Of a stretch of DNA of 64,000 nucleotides, positions 53,621-62,334 are shown one piece after another. The stretch covers positions 1 to 64,000 of the forward strand of contig CAZYPV010000007.1 of assembly GCA_964649515.1 (NCBI GenBank), written 5' to 3'. The stretch comes from CALKGK01 sp964649515 (GTDB lineage Bacteria; Bacteroidota; Bacteroidia; Flavobacteriales_D; Sanyastnellaceae). Numbering within the stretch: position 1 is the first letter of the stretch; each line of letters starts with the position of its first letter. Under the pieces are notes generated by a model. That model worked only from the letters and a program-made list of their open reading frames with translations. It was not told where the DNA came from and searched no databases. The position numbers and the translations under genes were made by a program.

Positions 53621-54901
53621 TTATTCCGAGAACACTCTTCCTCTGCGCCAATTGGCAACGGCTTGGTCCCAACCGGGTTTGTACAGAGAACTCCGATCCA
53701 ATATGTAAACGTTGTTGCTGTAAGGGTGTCGGGTTCTTTTAAAGGTGAAGGTGAGCGCACTGATGTTACTATCTTCTCCATATACCCAAACTTCTTTTCC
53801 GGGTTCAAGGAGGATTTTGTTAGGGTTACCAAAAACGATATGTACTAAGCCTCGATCGCTTTTCCATCCTTCACTAATGCTCGAAAAATACAGGTTGGCT
53901 TCCCTCACTCTTCGGTAGTAGGTTTTGATGAGCTCCCTTGCTTTTTCTTTCGATCCAGCGGTTTCAATCCAAAACTCGTCCAAAGCTTTTTTGGGGTAGG
54001 AGCTGGTAGTGATTTTTTTAAACTCACTGCGCGACGTTATGTAACGCATGCTTTCAATCAACTGGTTCAGATCGCGAACTTCCGGGTAGTCTCCAGGTCG
54101 TCCAAACAAAGCAAAGGAATATGCCCCGCTTTCATCGCGAATAACGTTTAGTGCGGTGTCCAACTGAAAACTGTAAAACGCCCCAATGGGCTGAAGAACA
54201 GAGCTTTCTCCCAACTCCACGTCAAGCTTGGGTTCGCTGTAAGAATAGGGGGGAGGAGGTAAGGGTAAGCTTTCTAGGGCCTTTGAATGATAGAGCGGTT
54301 CAGGAGAGAGCCGGTCTGAACTCATGAGCAAAGGTCTTCCGATGGAAGCGTCATTTCCAAAAATGGGCGCGAGACTTTCCTCATCGATAATGAGCATGTT
54401 CTCCCTAATCATCCCAGGTGTTTTGCGCACGTCCAGTTTGAGATTGGCGTTGGATCGTCTGCTCAGATCACGCACATTCACCCGAAAGGTGTATTCCGAA
54501 CCATCTGCCAATGAAAAGCGGTGTTTCCCAATGATTTCACGAACTTCCTGATCGGGGTTAATGTCTTCATAGGTGAAAAAAAGACTGTCCACTTCACCGG
54601 TGCTTTTCTCTTGAATTTCCAAAAAGAACTTCAGTTTGGCAGAGAATTCTTCGTTCGGCTGAGCTCTGGTGTAGAGCAACTCGTCACTGAACAGTTTGAA
54701 GTACAATGTACTGCTATCCGCACTTTGATGATAAACCATGATGGAGGGGTGCAAGATCTTAGCTTCCCAATCATAGAGGTTCCTTTCTTGATCTGCCCGA
54801 AGTGCTGCGCTGCTTCCGCAAGAGCTCAAAAAGGCAAATGCCATCACCGCCCAAAGAAAAAGAACGGGAATACGTACGGAAGAAAAACATCGGAGGCTCA
54901 T
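53621..54901 (-). CDS. GWxTD domain lipoprotein
   Basis: This 426-residue protein has a lipoprotein signal with lipobox Cys28 (FLSSC) and ends with an 81-residue GWxTD-type domain (EGWKSDRGLVHIVFGNP), known from Bacteroidota and relatives, function unsettled. I start at ATG 54901; the longer open frame only overlaps the upstream barrel gene. It lies 25 nt after that gene and 6 nt before rlmB. The proline-rich segment PLPPPPYSYS near the middle may be flexible. A structural or cell-envelope role is guessed only from location. Confidence 0.82.
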   Translation of the reverse strand: MSLRCFSSVRIPVLFLWAVMAFAFLSSCGSSAALRADQERNLYDWEAKILHPSIMVYHQSADSSTLYFKLFSDELLYTRAQPNEEFSAKLKFFLEIQEKSTGEVDSLFFTYEDINPDQEVREIIGKHRFSLADGSEYTFRVNVRDLSRRSNANLKLDVRKTPGMIRENMLIIDEESLAPIFGNDASIGRPLLMSSDRLSPEPLYHSKALESLPLPPPPYSYSEPKLDVELGESSVLQPIGAFYSFQLDTALNVIRDESGAYSFALFGRPGDYPEVRDLNQLIESMRYITSRSEFKKITTSSYPKKALDEFWIETAGSKEKARELIKTYYRRVREANLYFSSISEGWKSDRGLVHIVFGNPNKILLEPGKEVWVYGEDSNISALTFTFKRTRHPYSNNVYILDRSSLYKPGWDQAVANWRRGRVFSE

Positions 54902-54926
54902 AGCGGCTAAATTACGACTTATACAC

Positions 54927-56582
54927 CTAAAATAGGTTGACAAAACCAAAGTGAATTTTTGCTTCACGAAGGAGAATGGCTTGGTTGAATTGACTGCCCA
55001 ATGCATATACCAAACTGAATACACCGTTTTTTGTTCCGAAGTTCACTCCTGCACCAAATCCATAAGGTCGGTCGTCTGGAATGAATTCATCACCATCGGT
55101 CCACCCCTGATCGAAAAACAAGAATGCTCCAGAGTTGGTGTCCAAGCGATACTTTAAATGCAAACTAGCAATGGCATAGGCCGGAGTGAAAATGCCTTCT
55201 TCGTTGAATCCTCGTAAAGAATTTAATCCGCCAATGCGAAAGAATTCATTGGTCAACAAGCGTTCATCCCATTTCTTTTCGCCAATCAGTCGGCCGCCAA
55301 TTCCTAAATTCCCAAAGATGCTTTTGTGCCACTTCAGTTCAATTTTTGTGGCAATTTGAGTGCTTTCGATGCTCTGAGCTTCCTGAAATTCGTCAAAGGT
55401 TTTTCGCGTTTTGATTCCTGCACTTCCTTCTACTTCGAGCTCAATTCCGTTCAAGGGATTGAGTCGATGATCCAACTCAATGAATTTGCTCCTCAAACCA
55501 TAACGTGTGATGCTGATGTCTTCAACCCCAATGGTGTTTCCGAGTTGATTGGAGTTCCAGCGTTCAACAAATCCACCAATTTCTTTTTCAAATCCGCCCA
55601 GCAGAATCACTTCCCCTCGCAATCGGGTGGTGCTGAAGGTGGAGTCTCTGCGGTAAATTTCCAATTCTCCTCCCAAGCCAAGAGAGGTTTGTGCCAAGTA
55701 GGGAAATTGAAGCCCGATGTCCAACTCCTGAACTTCCGATTGCATGCGTCTCCACTGGAATTGAAGTCGCTCCCCCTGCTGAAGGGTGTTTTGAAGGTCA
55801 AGGTTGATGTCCCCAGTGATAATGGTTCCCTCGGTGCTGGGGTCTGGCTGGAAACCGATCATTCCGTCAAAACGATTCGCGGCATTTTTTTCAACGAAAA
55901 GATAGACCTTAGCTCCTTTTTCACTGAAGGTGATTTGAGGTGATTGGGTGCTTTTCAGGTAAGGGATTTTGTTGATGCGATCGGGAATGAGCTTGAGCTG
56001 CCGTTCGTTGTACGGGTCACCCTGCTGAAGCAATAGGAGCTTTTCGACAAGTGCAGCTCGAATGCCCGTTTTTGATTTGATGATGAGGCTGTCAATGACT
56101 ACTCTCGGACCCCGATTCAGTTGAAGTTCCAATGCTATTCCCTTCGGACTCATTTTTGGTTGAAATGCACATCGAGCAAAAGGATAACCTCGGTTTTCTT
56201 GAGTCTGGAGAAAGCGCTCTGCAATTTCCGCGATCACTTCATAAGGCAGGGCATTTTCTCGAAGCGTTTTGATTTCTTTCCGATCAAATTCACTCAAGGC
56301 AAACAGACTGTCGAGATTGAGGATGGAGCTGAATTCGTGTTTTTCACTCAAATAACTGGACCAATGTGCACTGTCTACTTCTTGGATGAACGAGGCGAGG
56401 TGACCATCCAATAAGGCTTGCCGATGCCACGCACGTGCGGTGGAGTCGCGCTGAGCCCTTTGCTGAAAAACCAAGCAAGAATCCCCAGCATGGCTCAAAC
56501 AGAATTCCCATTGCGCTTCAACTTGGAGGTGTTGAAATAGCAAAAAGAAAAAACAAAAAAGGGGTAATGACAATCTTCCCAT
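54927..56582 (-). CDS. Omp85-superfamily outer membrane protein (BamA/TamA-like)
   Basis: This 551-residue protein has a signal peptide (about 1-24, ending VEAQ), a region with likely POTRA domains (about 70-230) and a C-terminal beta-barrel with the LRGF motif (GGLNSLRGFNE) of Omp85 proteins. It is shorter than BamA, like TamA- or patatin-related barrels. Three in-frame starts exist (GTG 56642, ATG 56612, ATG 56582); I choose 56582 because it gives a standard signal peptide and a promoter-like element ends 5 nt before it. It heads a run with the GWxTD lipoprotein and rlmB. Confidence 0.85.
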   Translation of the reverse strand: MGRLSLPLFCFFFLLFQHLQVEAQWEFCLSHAGDSCLVFQQRAQRDSTARAWHRQALLDGHLASFIQEVDSAHWSSYLSEKHEFSSILNLDSLFALSEFDRKEIKTLRENALPYEVIAEIAERFLQTQENRGYPFARCAFQPKMSPKGIALELQLNRGPRVVIDSLIIKSKTGIRAALVEKLLLLQQGDPYNERQLKLIPDRINKIPYLKSTQSPQITFSEKGAKVYLFVEKNAANRFDGMIGFQPDPSTEGTIITGDINLDLQNTLQQGERLQFQWRRMQSEVQELDIGLQFPYLAQTSLGLGGELEIYRRDSTFSTTRLRGEVILLGGFEKEIGGFVERWNSNQLGNTIGVEDISITRYGLRSKFIELDHRLNPLNGIELEVEGSAGIKTRKTFDEFQEAQSIESTQIATKIELKWHKSIFGNLGIGGRLIGEKKWDERLLTNEFFRIGGLNSLRGFNEEGIFTPAYAIASLHLKYRLDTNSGAFLFFDQGWTDGDEFIPDDRPYGFGAGVNFGTKNGVFSLVYALGSQFNQAILLREAKIHFGFVNLF

Positions 56583-56587
56583 CCTTG

Positions 56588-56595
56588 CAAAGGAA
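56588..56595 (-). promoter_or_regulatory. candidate -7 element 5 nt upstream of the Omp85-like start
   Basis: TTCCTTTG on the minus strand (56595-56588) has one mismatch to TAnnTTTG and ends 5 nt before the chosen ATG at 56582, matching the layout of uvrD, DUF4290 and carA. With one mismatch it is less certain. Confidence 0.35.
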
Positions 56596-56682
56596 CGCAA
56601 TACTTCACGCATTTCGTGCGTTAAACTAAGGAGCACTTGCACCTTGTGGATAAGTCCGTGAAACTTTCACAAAGAACTCACG

Positions 56683-56712
56683 TTGAACAAGGAGTAAAGC
56701 TTCTCATCTTTG
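56683..56712 (+). promoter_or_regulatory. putative promoter of the small lipoprotein gene
   Basis: TTG (56683-56685) and CATCTTTG (56705-56712, one mismatch to TAnnTTTG) are separated by 19 nt. The small lipoprotein ATG is at 56732. Confidence 0.45.
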
Positions 56713-56731
56713 AGACGAAATACCCAACACT

Positions 56732-56857
56732 ATGAAAAAGTCTTTTGCCACATTTTTGCTCGTACTCGCTGGTATAGCGCTTTTGTCTTCATGCTTACCC
56801 ACCAAACAGTCGTGCGCGGCGTATAACGAGGTAGAGCTCGAAGAAAAAGCTCAGTAA
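56732..56857 (+). CDS. 41-residue putative lipoprotein
   Basis: The product is 41 residues: a signal peptide (about 1-20) with lipobox LSSC (Cys21), then a mature peptide of about 20 residues with a second Cys (KQSCAAYNEVELEE). Its size, start (MKKS), signal and own promoter make it credible as a tiny lipoprotein, but I know no function. Its 3' end overlaps the convergent OsmC gene by 7 nt. Few families this small are annotated, so it is easily missed. Confidence 0.65.
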   Translation: MKKSFATFLLVLAGIALLSSCLPTKQSCAAYNEVELEEKAQ

Positions 56858-57267
56858 TCGGTAAACGAGATGTTCAATTCCTGAACAATGTCTGGATGTA
56901 AACTCAATGCAACCGGACACTCTTTCGCGGCCCGAATAAGTGATTGTTGATTCTTATCGGTGTTATCTTCGCTGTGTAAGCTTACGGTTAATTTTACGCT
57001 TATGCTGCCAATGCGTCGCGGACTCCCTTGCATCGTTTTCTCGGCAATCCCCTCCACTTTCATTCCTTTCCAACCCATTTTATTAGCGTGAATCCCCATG
57101 ATGGTGATCATGCACGAGGCCAAGCTAACAGCACACAAATCGGTGGGCGAAAAAGCTTCTCCTTTTCCGTGATTATCTCGAGGAGCATCACTCTGAATCT
57201 GCGCTCCCGATCCCTCATGAATCATTTCCGTTCTTAATGAACCTGTGTAACTTAATTTGTATTTCAT
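56851..57267 (-). CDS. OsmC family protein
   Basis: This 138-residue protein belongs to the OsmC/Ohr superfamily of thiol-dependent peroxide-related proteins. The conserved region SPTDLCAVSLASCMITIMGIHA (cores SPTDL and SLASC) contains the first redox Cys; a second Cys lies in AAKECPVALSL. Together these could form the catalytic pair that reduces organic hydroperoxides. No regulator is adjacent. Confidence 0.9.
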   Translation of the reverse strand: MKYKLSYTGSLRTEMIHEGSGAQIQSDAPRDNHGKGEAFSPTDLCAVSLASCMITIMGIHANKMGWKGMKVEGIAEKTMQGSPRRIGSISVKLTVSLHSEDNTDKNQQSLIRAAKECPVALSLHPDIVQELNISFTDY

Positions 57268-57305
57268 AGGAGAACTTTTGTTAGGGTCTCAGCGTTATTA
57301 ATTTG

Positions 57306-57313
57306 TAACTTTG
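57306..57313 (+). promoter_or_regulatory. putative promoter element for the pre-lipA gene
   Basis: TAACTTTG matches TAnnTTTG exactly and lies 28 nt before the ATG at 57342. A TTTTG at 57276-57280 is too far (25 nt) for an ideal -33 box. Confidence 0.5.
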
Positions 57314-57341
57314 ATAGTAATTCCATCGAAAGTACGGATTC

Positions 57342-58118
57342 ATGAACAGAGTATCCAAGCACATATCGTCCTTCTTTTTAATATCATCGCTGTTGTGTTG
57401 GTCTCCTAACTTTCTGCATGGGCAAAATGTAGAGGTTAACGACGATATTAAGGTGCTCTTTTCCCATCAAGTCAGCGGAGGCTTGAATCTCCATACCGCT
57501 GGGGGAGGGGTTTTCGGACAATATGCGAAATACAAAGACGCCAGTACCCTTCATTTAGTGAGTTTCGACATTCTTTTCATCAAGCACGAGAAAGAAATCA
57601 GAAGTTTTAACCCGGTGTATGACGACAGCAGAAGTTACGTCATTGGTAAGCAAAACAGTTTTTTCGTCTTACGTCCGTCCATCGGTAAGCAAAAGATCAT
57701 TACTGGTAAACAGCGAAGAAGTGGCGTGCAAGTGGGTTACTCTTGGCATTTCGGACCCTCACTTGGAATCGCCAAACCGGTATATTTGGAGATTGGGTAC
57801 CCCAGCATTCCTTATGAGTACTTGGCGGTAGAGAAATACGATCCAAACAAGCATTTTTCCAACAACATTTACGGGAGAGCTTCTGGCTTGAACGGTTTGG
57901 ATGAGTTGAAACTTCATCCGGGTGCATTTGTTAAGTTTGCACTGAATTTTGAGTATTCTTCGGAGAACGATCGGCTAAAAGGACTCGAGGTAGGAGCGGT
58001 TTTGGATGCTTATGCACGAAAAGTACCCATCCTAGCAGAACGATACGGTGCCAACAAACAGTTCTTCCTGAATGCTTACGTTAACTTCTTCTTTGGGAGA
58101 AAGTACATTATAAGATGA
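57342..58118 (+). CDS. exported protein of unknown function, coupled to lipA
   Basis: This 258-residue protein has a signal peptide (about 1-27, ending LHGQN) and then beta-rich sequence with amphipathic strands (for example VQVGYSWHFGPSLG and FVKFALNFEYS) that suggest a small outer-membrane barrel or porin-like protein. I know similar unnamed proteins in this phylum but not their function. Its stop overlaps the lipA start as ATGA (58115-58118), so the two are coupled. Confidence 0.7.
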   Translation: MNRVSKHISSFFLISSLLCWSPNFLHGQNVEVNDDIKVLFSHQVSGGLNLHTAGGGVFGQYAKYKDASTLHLVSFDILFIKHEKEIRSFNPVYDDSRSYVIGKQNSFFVLRPSIGKQKIITGKQRRSGVQVGYSWHFGPSLGIAKPVYLEIGYPSIPYEYLAVEKYDPNKHFSNNIYGRASGLNGLDELKLHPGAFVKFALNFEYSSENDRLKGLEVGAVLDAYARKVPILAERYGANKQFFLNAYVNFFFGRKYIIR

Positions 58119-58981
58119 CAGATCAAATCGCTTCAACAAAACGAACTCCAAAGCCAAAGTGGTTGAGGGTGAAATTGCCTACTGGTGAGAATTACAAGAA
58201 GGTGCGTGAACTTGTGTCTGAACACAAACTACACACCATTTGTGAAAGCGGGAATTGTCCCAATATGGGCGAATGCTGGGGAGAAGGAACGGCCACGTTC
58301 ATGATTCTGGGGAACATTTGTACCCGCTCTTGTGGGTTCTGTGCGGTAGTAACCGGGCGTCCGGATGCCGTTGATCCTTTCGAGCCAGCACGCGTTGCAC
58401 GTTCTGTTGAGTTGATGAAGGTGAAGCATGCCGTAATCACGTCGGTGGATCGAGATGACCTTCCCGATGGAGGTTCCGAAATTTGGGTGAAAACCGTCAA
58501 GGCCATTCGAAGAAAAAGCCCGGGAACAACCCTGGAAACCCTCATTCCAGACTTCGCAGGAAAGTGGGAGAACCTACAAAACATCATTAATGTTGGTCCG
58601 GAAATCGTTAGCCACAATTTGGAAACAGTGCGCAGGTTGACCAAACAAGTGAGAATTCAGGCGAAGTACGATCGCAGCCTCGAGGTTTTGAAGCGATTGA
58701 AAGACGGTGGAATGAAAACCAAATCTGGGGTCATGCTCGGATTGGGAGAAACGGTGGAAGAGGTTTACGAAACCATGGAAGATCTTCGAAGTGTAGGGTG
58801 TGACGTGCTAACGCTCGGACAATACCTTCAACCAACACCAAAGCACCTCCCCGTCGCTGAGTTTGTTCATCCCGAACAATTTGAAGAATATCGGGTTAAA
58901 GGATTGGAAATGGGTTTCAGATTTGTGGAAAGCGGCCCACTCGTCAGAAGTTCATACCACGCGGAGAAACACGTGTTCTAG
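58115..58981 (+). CDS. lipA: lipoyl synthase
   Basis: This 288-residue radical SAM enzyme inserts two sulfurs into protein-bound octanoyl groups to make lipoate. Both iron-sulfur clusters are present: the auxiliary Cys43-x4-Cys48-x5-Cys54 and the radical SAM Cys69-x3-Cys73-x2-Cys76, plus the C-terminal RSSYHAE. lipB is not adjacent. The gene is translationally coupled to the exported protein upstream. Confidence 0.97.
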   Translation: MTDQIASTKRTPKPKWLRVKLPTGENYKKVRELVSEHKLHTICESGNCPNMGECWGEGTATFMILGNICTRSCGFCAVVTGRPDAVDPFEPARVARSVELMKVKHAVITSVDRDDLPDGGSEIWVKTVKAIRRKSPGTTLETLIPDFAGKWENLQNIINVGPEIVSHNLETVRRLTKQVRIQAKYDRSLEVLKRLKDGGMKTKSGVMLGLGETVEEVYETMEDLRSVGCDVLTLGQYLQPTPKHLPVAEFVHPEQFEEYRVKGLEMGFRFVESGPLVRSSYHAEKHVF

Positions 58982-59092
58982 AAATCCACTGACTTGTATA
59001 TTTATTGCAAGTACTTGAAGACTTTCCTTTTTTAATAGAAGGAGAATGTTGTAAATTGCCGCACGTTTGTTTTGGGCTATTAATAAAGAATT

Positions 59093-62000
59093 ATGAGAAT
59101 CAGAGCTTTACTCTTTTCTACAGGAGCGGTTGCCATCGCAGCCACCCTCACTTTCCTCTCAATGCAAGAGGATTCCTCTTCGTACATCCCGAGAGATGAC
59201 CAAGAAATCGCAGCCTCCCCTGATGGAGCAGCTGAGGTTTGGAGACGACTTCGTGCGGACAATGAAACCGGCGTTGTGAATGAATCAGATTATGCACGTC
59301 TGCGTAAGGCGGCAATCAAGCGTCAAGGAGCTTCACAGAAATCTGCACCAAGCATGCAATGGGCAGAAATGGGTCCTGACAATATTGGTGGACGAGGTAG
59401 AGCTTTGTACATCGTTAACGATAACGAAATTTGGACCGGCGGTGTTTCTGGTGGTCTTTGGGTTTCCTATAATGGGGCCGACTCGTGGCAGCAAATCACC
59501 TCTTTCCCGAATTGCATGGTGACTTCGATTACCCGTAACAACAACGGTCGTTGGTATGTGGGTACCGGTTCTCAATTTGACGGAGCAGGTGGTTCTGGAG
59601 GTTCTGGGTTCCGAGGTAGAGGAGTTTACACTTCAACCGATGGAATGAACTGGGAAATTATCGAAGATACCGACCCAGGATTGTTGGGTGGTGGAGACTG
59701 GACTGCAGTTGAAGCCCTAGAGCCAGACCCATTCAACGGAGAGCGTGTGTGGTTCGCAGGTAACGCAGGTTATGGATACATCGATGGAACACAAGTGTTC
59801 GAAGGTGTAGCCAGCGGAGTGCCAAACAGCAATGCACAAGATATCGAAATTGCAGCAGATGGTTCATACATGCTACTCGTGATGGATGGTGGCCGTGTGT
59901 GGAGATCTACCGACAATACTTACCTCGACTTTGTACAATTGTTTGCGCCCAACGACCCAGGTTACCTTCCACAAAGTGGAATCGGTAGAGCGCGTGTTGC
60001 GATTTCTTCTGATGATGTGAACCAAGCTTATGTACTCTATTCAACAGGAAGCGGATTCTTTGGTGGAGTTTACCATTCAGCTAACGCCGGAGGAGAAGGC
60101 TCATGGTCCAATATTTGGCCTTCAAACGTGAATGGGCAAACGCCGCTACCACGAGGACAAGGTATTTATGACCTCGCACTTGACATTAAGAAAGGTGATC
60201 CAAGCATTTGCTACGTTGGTGGTATCGAGCTTTGGAGAAGCGGGCCGAATTACCAAGCAGAATTGGCGGCATTCGCAATTGATTTCCCAGGTTCAACGAA
60301 TGCGGTTCACGCAGATGTTCATGAAATTCGCTTTGCCGAGAATGGGGATATGTACATCATGACCGATGGTGGTGTGTACAAATCAACCGATGGTGGAGAC
60401 ACCTACACAGCGATGAACAGAGGCTTGAACATTACTCAGTTTTACGGAATCGCTTATACACCAGGTACGGGTGTCCTTGGTGGAACTCAAGACAATGGTT
60501 CACTTCTCATTCCAGCCGATGGTTCAATGACGACAGACCAAGAAGCCTTCGAAGTATTTGGAGGTGATGGTTTCGATTGCGCGGTTTCACAACTTACTGA
60601 GTCCCCAATGGGCGCTGCTTTTGTGATGTCGCAGTATGGTAACCTAGGAAGATTCACCGACGATGGTTCAGGTGGGGCTTTTTACGATGATGAAATCATT
60701 GCCTTACAAGACGCAGACGGAGAAATTGGACAGTTTTATTCTGTTTGTCAATTGCACGAAGATTTTAGTGATGATAACTCGCAACAGTTCGTCATCTTGG
60801 TGAACCCTTACGAAGAAACGGTAACCGATTCTACCTTCAACTTGAACACCTTGAACATGAACATGCCGTTCGAGTACACGCTAGAACCAGGTCAAGAATT
60901 GCGCTATTGGGATCAATTGATTCGTCCAGAGTTGACTTTGGATGAACCGTTGACAGAAGATCCAAACTACTTCTGGCTCGATCCACAAGAACTTACCGCA
61001 GAGCAAATCATTTGCGATGTTGACTCTATGGAAGTTGGTACTGAAATGGTTATCACAAACATCGAACCGATTGATTCATGCACGACATTCTTGGATGAAA
61101 TCATTTGTGTGACGATTGGATATGATACCACTTTTGCTGAGGTACCGGTTTATGAATTCACGGAAACATGTGACACTTCATACTTCTATGCCGCAGATAC
61201 TTTATTCGATGTTCGTGAGCGTCTCCTAGTTCAAGACCCTTACACTTCGTTGTTCGCTGTTGGTTTCATTGGAAGCCAAGGGGTGTGGATCACTCGTGAG
61301 GCCATGAACTTCAACACTACTCCAGACTGGCACCGTGTAATGAATGCTCCAGGTAGTGGTGGTACCAAAGCCATCGAATTCTCTGCAGATGGAAACTACA
61401 TGTGGGTTTCTGGTTGGGACGGTTCACTTACAAGAGTGGGTAACCTCCAACAATTCTGGGGTGAGGAAGATCTTGATGTTCTTGAAATTGATGAGGTGGT
61501 TCAAAATGCCGGTGGAGTAGTAACTGGTGTTGCTATCGATCCAAATGATCCAGATCACGTAGTTTATACTGTGGGTGGATACGGAAACACAGGTGGAGGA
61601 AAAGTAAGAGAGTCCTTCAACGCAACCAGTCAAAGCGCGATTTTCACCAACCGTTGGCTACCAAACAGTGACGAGCTTTCTTCAATGCCGGTGTACGATG
61701 TCGTCATCAACGTAAACAACCCAGATGAGTTGATCATTGGTACCGAGTTCGGTGTGATGACCAGCGATGATGGAAACGACTGGGAGTTTGTAAATGCAGG
61801 AATGGCCCCATTGGCAGACGCACTTGCTTGTCCAGTAATGTCTGTAGAGCAACAGTGGAGACAAGATGATACTTACTCATTCCCTACCAACAAAGGAGTA
61901 GTATATGCAGGTTCTCACGGACGTGGAATCTTCAAGTCAGACAACTTGGTGAGCGTTGCCGAAAACTTTAGTGAAGAGGTAGAAAAAGAGTTGTTTACAG

Positions 62001-62242
62001 TGTATCCTAACCCAGTAACTGGCGGACAAGTAAACGTGAACATTGAATTGGATAATGCACAGGATGTGATCATCAATATTTACGGAATGAACGGTCAGTT
62101 GGTGAAGGTTATCCGCAAAGACAACATCCTCGGGGCACAACGTCTGAACATTGATGTGAATGACTTGTCTCGTGGCCAATACTTCTTACAGTTGAACACG
62201 GCAAAAGAAAGCAAAGTGGCGAAATTCGTCATCCTCAATTAA
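59093..62242 (+). CDS. type A T9SS-secreted protein with BNR/sortilin-like propeller
   Basis: This 1049-residue protein has an N-terminal export signal (about 1-25), then many Asp-box repeats (SxDxGxxW-like: TSTDGMNWE, KSTDGGDTY, TSDDGNDWE) that build a VPS10/sortilin-type beta-propeller, with an acidic insert around residues 590-720. The last about 85 residues (VYPNPVTGGQ to the end) are a type A T9SS sorting domain, which leads to cleavage and surface anchoring. Codon use leans to CGT for Arg and AAC for Asn, like the ribosomal genes, suggesting strong expression. Ligand or enzyme activity is unknown. Confidence 0.9.
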   Translation: MRIRALLFSTGAVAIAATLTFLSMQEDSSSYIPRDDQEIAASPDGAAEVWRRLRADNETGVVNESDYARLRKAAIKRQGASQKSAPSMQWAEMGPDNIGGRGRALYIVNDNEIWTGGVSGGLWVSYNGADSWQQITSFPNCMVTSITRNNNGRWYVGTGSQFDGAGGSGGSGFRGRGVYTSTDGMNWEIIEDTDPGLLGGGDWTAVEALEPDPFNGERVWFAGNAGYGYIDGTQVFEGVASGVPNSNAQDIEIAADGSYMLLVMDGGRVWRSTDNTYLDFVQLFAPNDPGYLPQSGIGRARVAISSDDVNQAYVLYSTGSGFFGGVYHSANAGGEGSWSNIWPSNVNGQTPLPRGQGIYDLALDIKKGDPSICYVGGIELWRSGPNYQAELAAFAIDFPGSTNAVHADVHEIRFAENGDMYIMTDGGVYKSTDGGDTYTAMNRGLNITQFYGIAYTPGTGVLGGTQDNGSLLIPADGSMTTDQEAFEVFGGDGFDCAVSQLTESPMGAAFVMSQYGNLGRFTDDGSGGAFYDDEIIALQDADGEIGQFYSVCQLHEDFSDDNSQQFVILVNPYEETVTDSTFNLNTLNMNMPFEYTLEPGQELRYWDQLIRPELTLDEPLTEDPNYFWLDPQELTAEQIICDVDSMEVGTEMVITNIEPIDSCTTFLDEIICVTIGYDTTFAEVPVYEFTETCDTSYFYAADTLFDVRERLLVQDPYTSLFAVGFIGSQGVWITREAMNFNTTPDWHRVMNAPGSGGTKAIEFSADGNYMWVSGWDGSLTRVGNLQQFWGEEDLDVLEIDEVVQNAGGVVTGVAIDPNDPDHVVYTVGGYGNTGGGKVRESFNATSQSAIFTNRWLPNSDELSSMPVYDVVINVNNPDELIIGTEFGVMTSDDGNDWEFVNAGMAPLADALACPVMSVEQQWRQDDTYSFPTNKGVVYAGSHGRGIFKSDNLVSVAENFSEEVEKELFTVYPNPVTGGQVNVNIELDNAQDVIINIYGMNGQLVKVIRKDNILGAQRLNIDVNDLSRGQYFLQLNTAKESKVAKFVILN

Positions 62243-62264
62243 GAAGAAAACAACATTCAAAAGG

Positions 62265-62300
62265 CTCTCCTTTCACTTCGGTGGGAGGAGAGTTTTTTTT
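62265..62300 (+). terminator. terminator with a UUCG tetraloop
   Basis: A 12-bp stem (62265-62276 with 62281-62292, two G-T pairs) closed by C(TTCG)G is followed by eight Ts (62293-62300). It follows the T9SS cargo gene by 23 nt. Confidence 0.93.
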
Positions 62301-62334
62301 ATGTGAATATTTCGGAATTGGTTAATTTCACCGC

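Noticed and set aside
54902..55024. N-terminal extension of the GWxTD lipoprotein into the upstream barrel gene
   Set aside because: It would bury the lipoprotein signal 40 residues inside the protein; ATG 54901 places it at the N-terminus.
59000..59070. Palindrome CAAGTACTTG near 59010 and CACGTTTG at 59062-59069 as terminator and promoter between lipA and the T9SS cargo gene
   Set aside because: The palindrome has no clear T-tract after a stable stem, and the promoter box has a mismatch and no -33 box at correct spacing.
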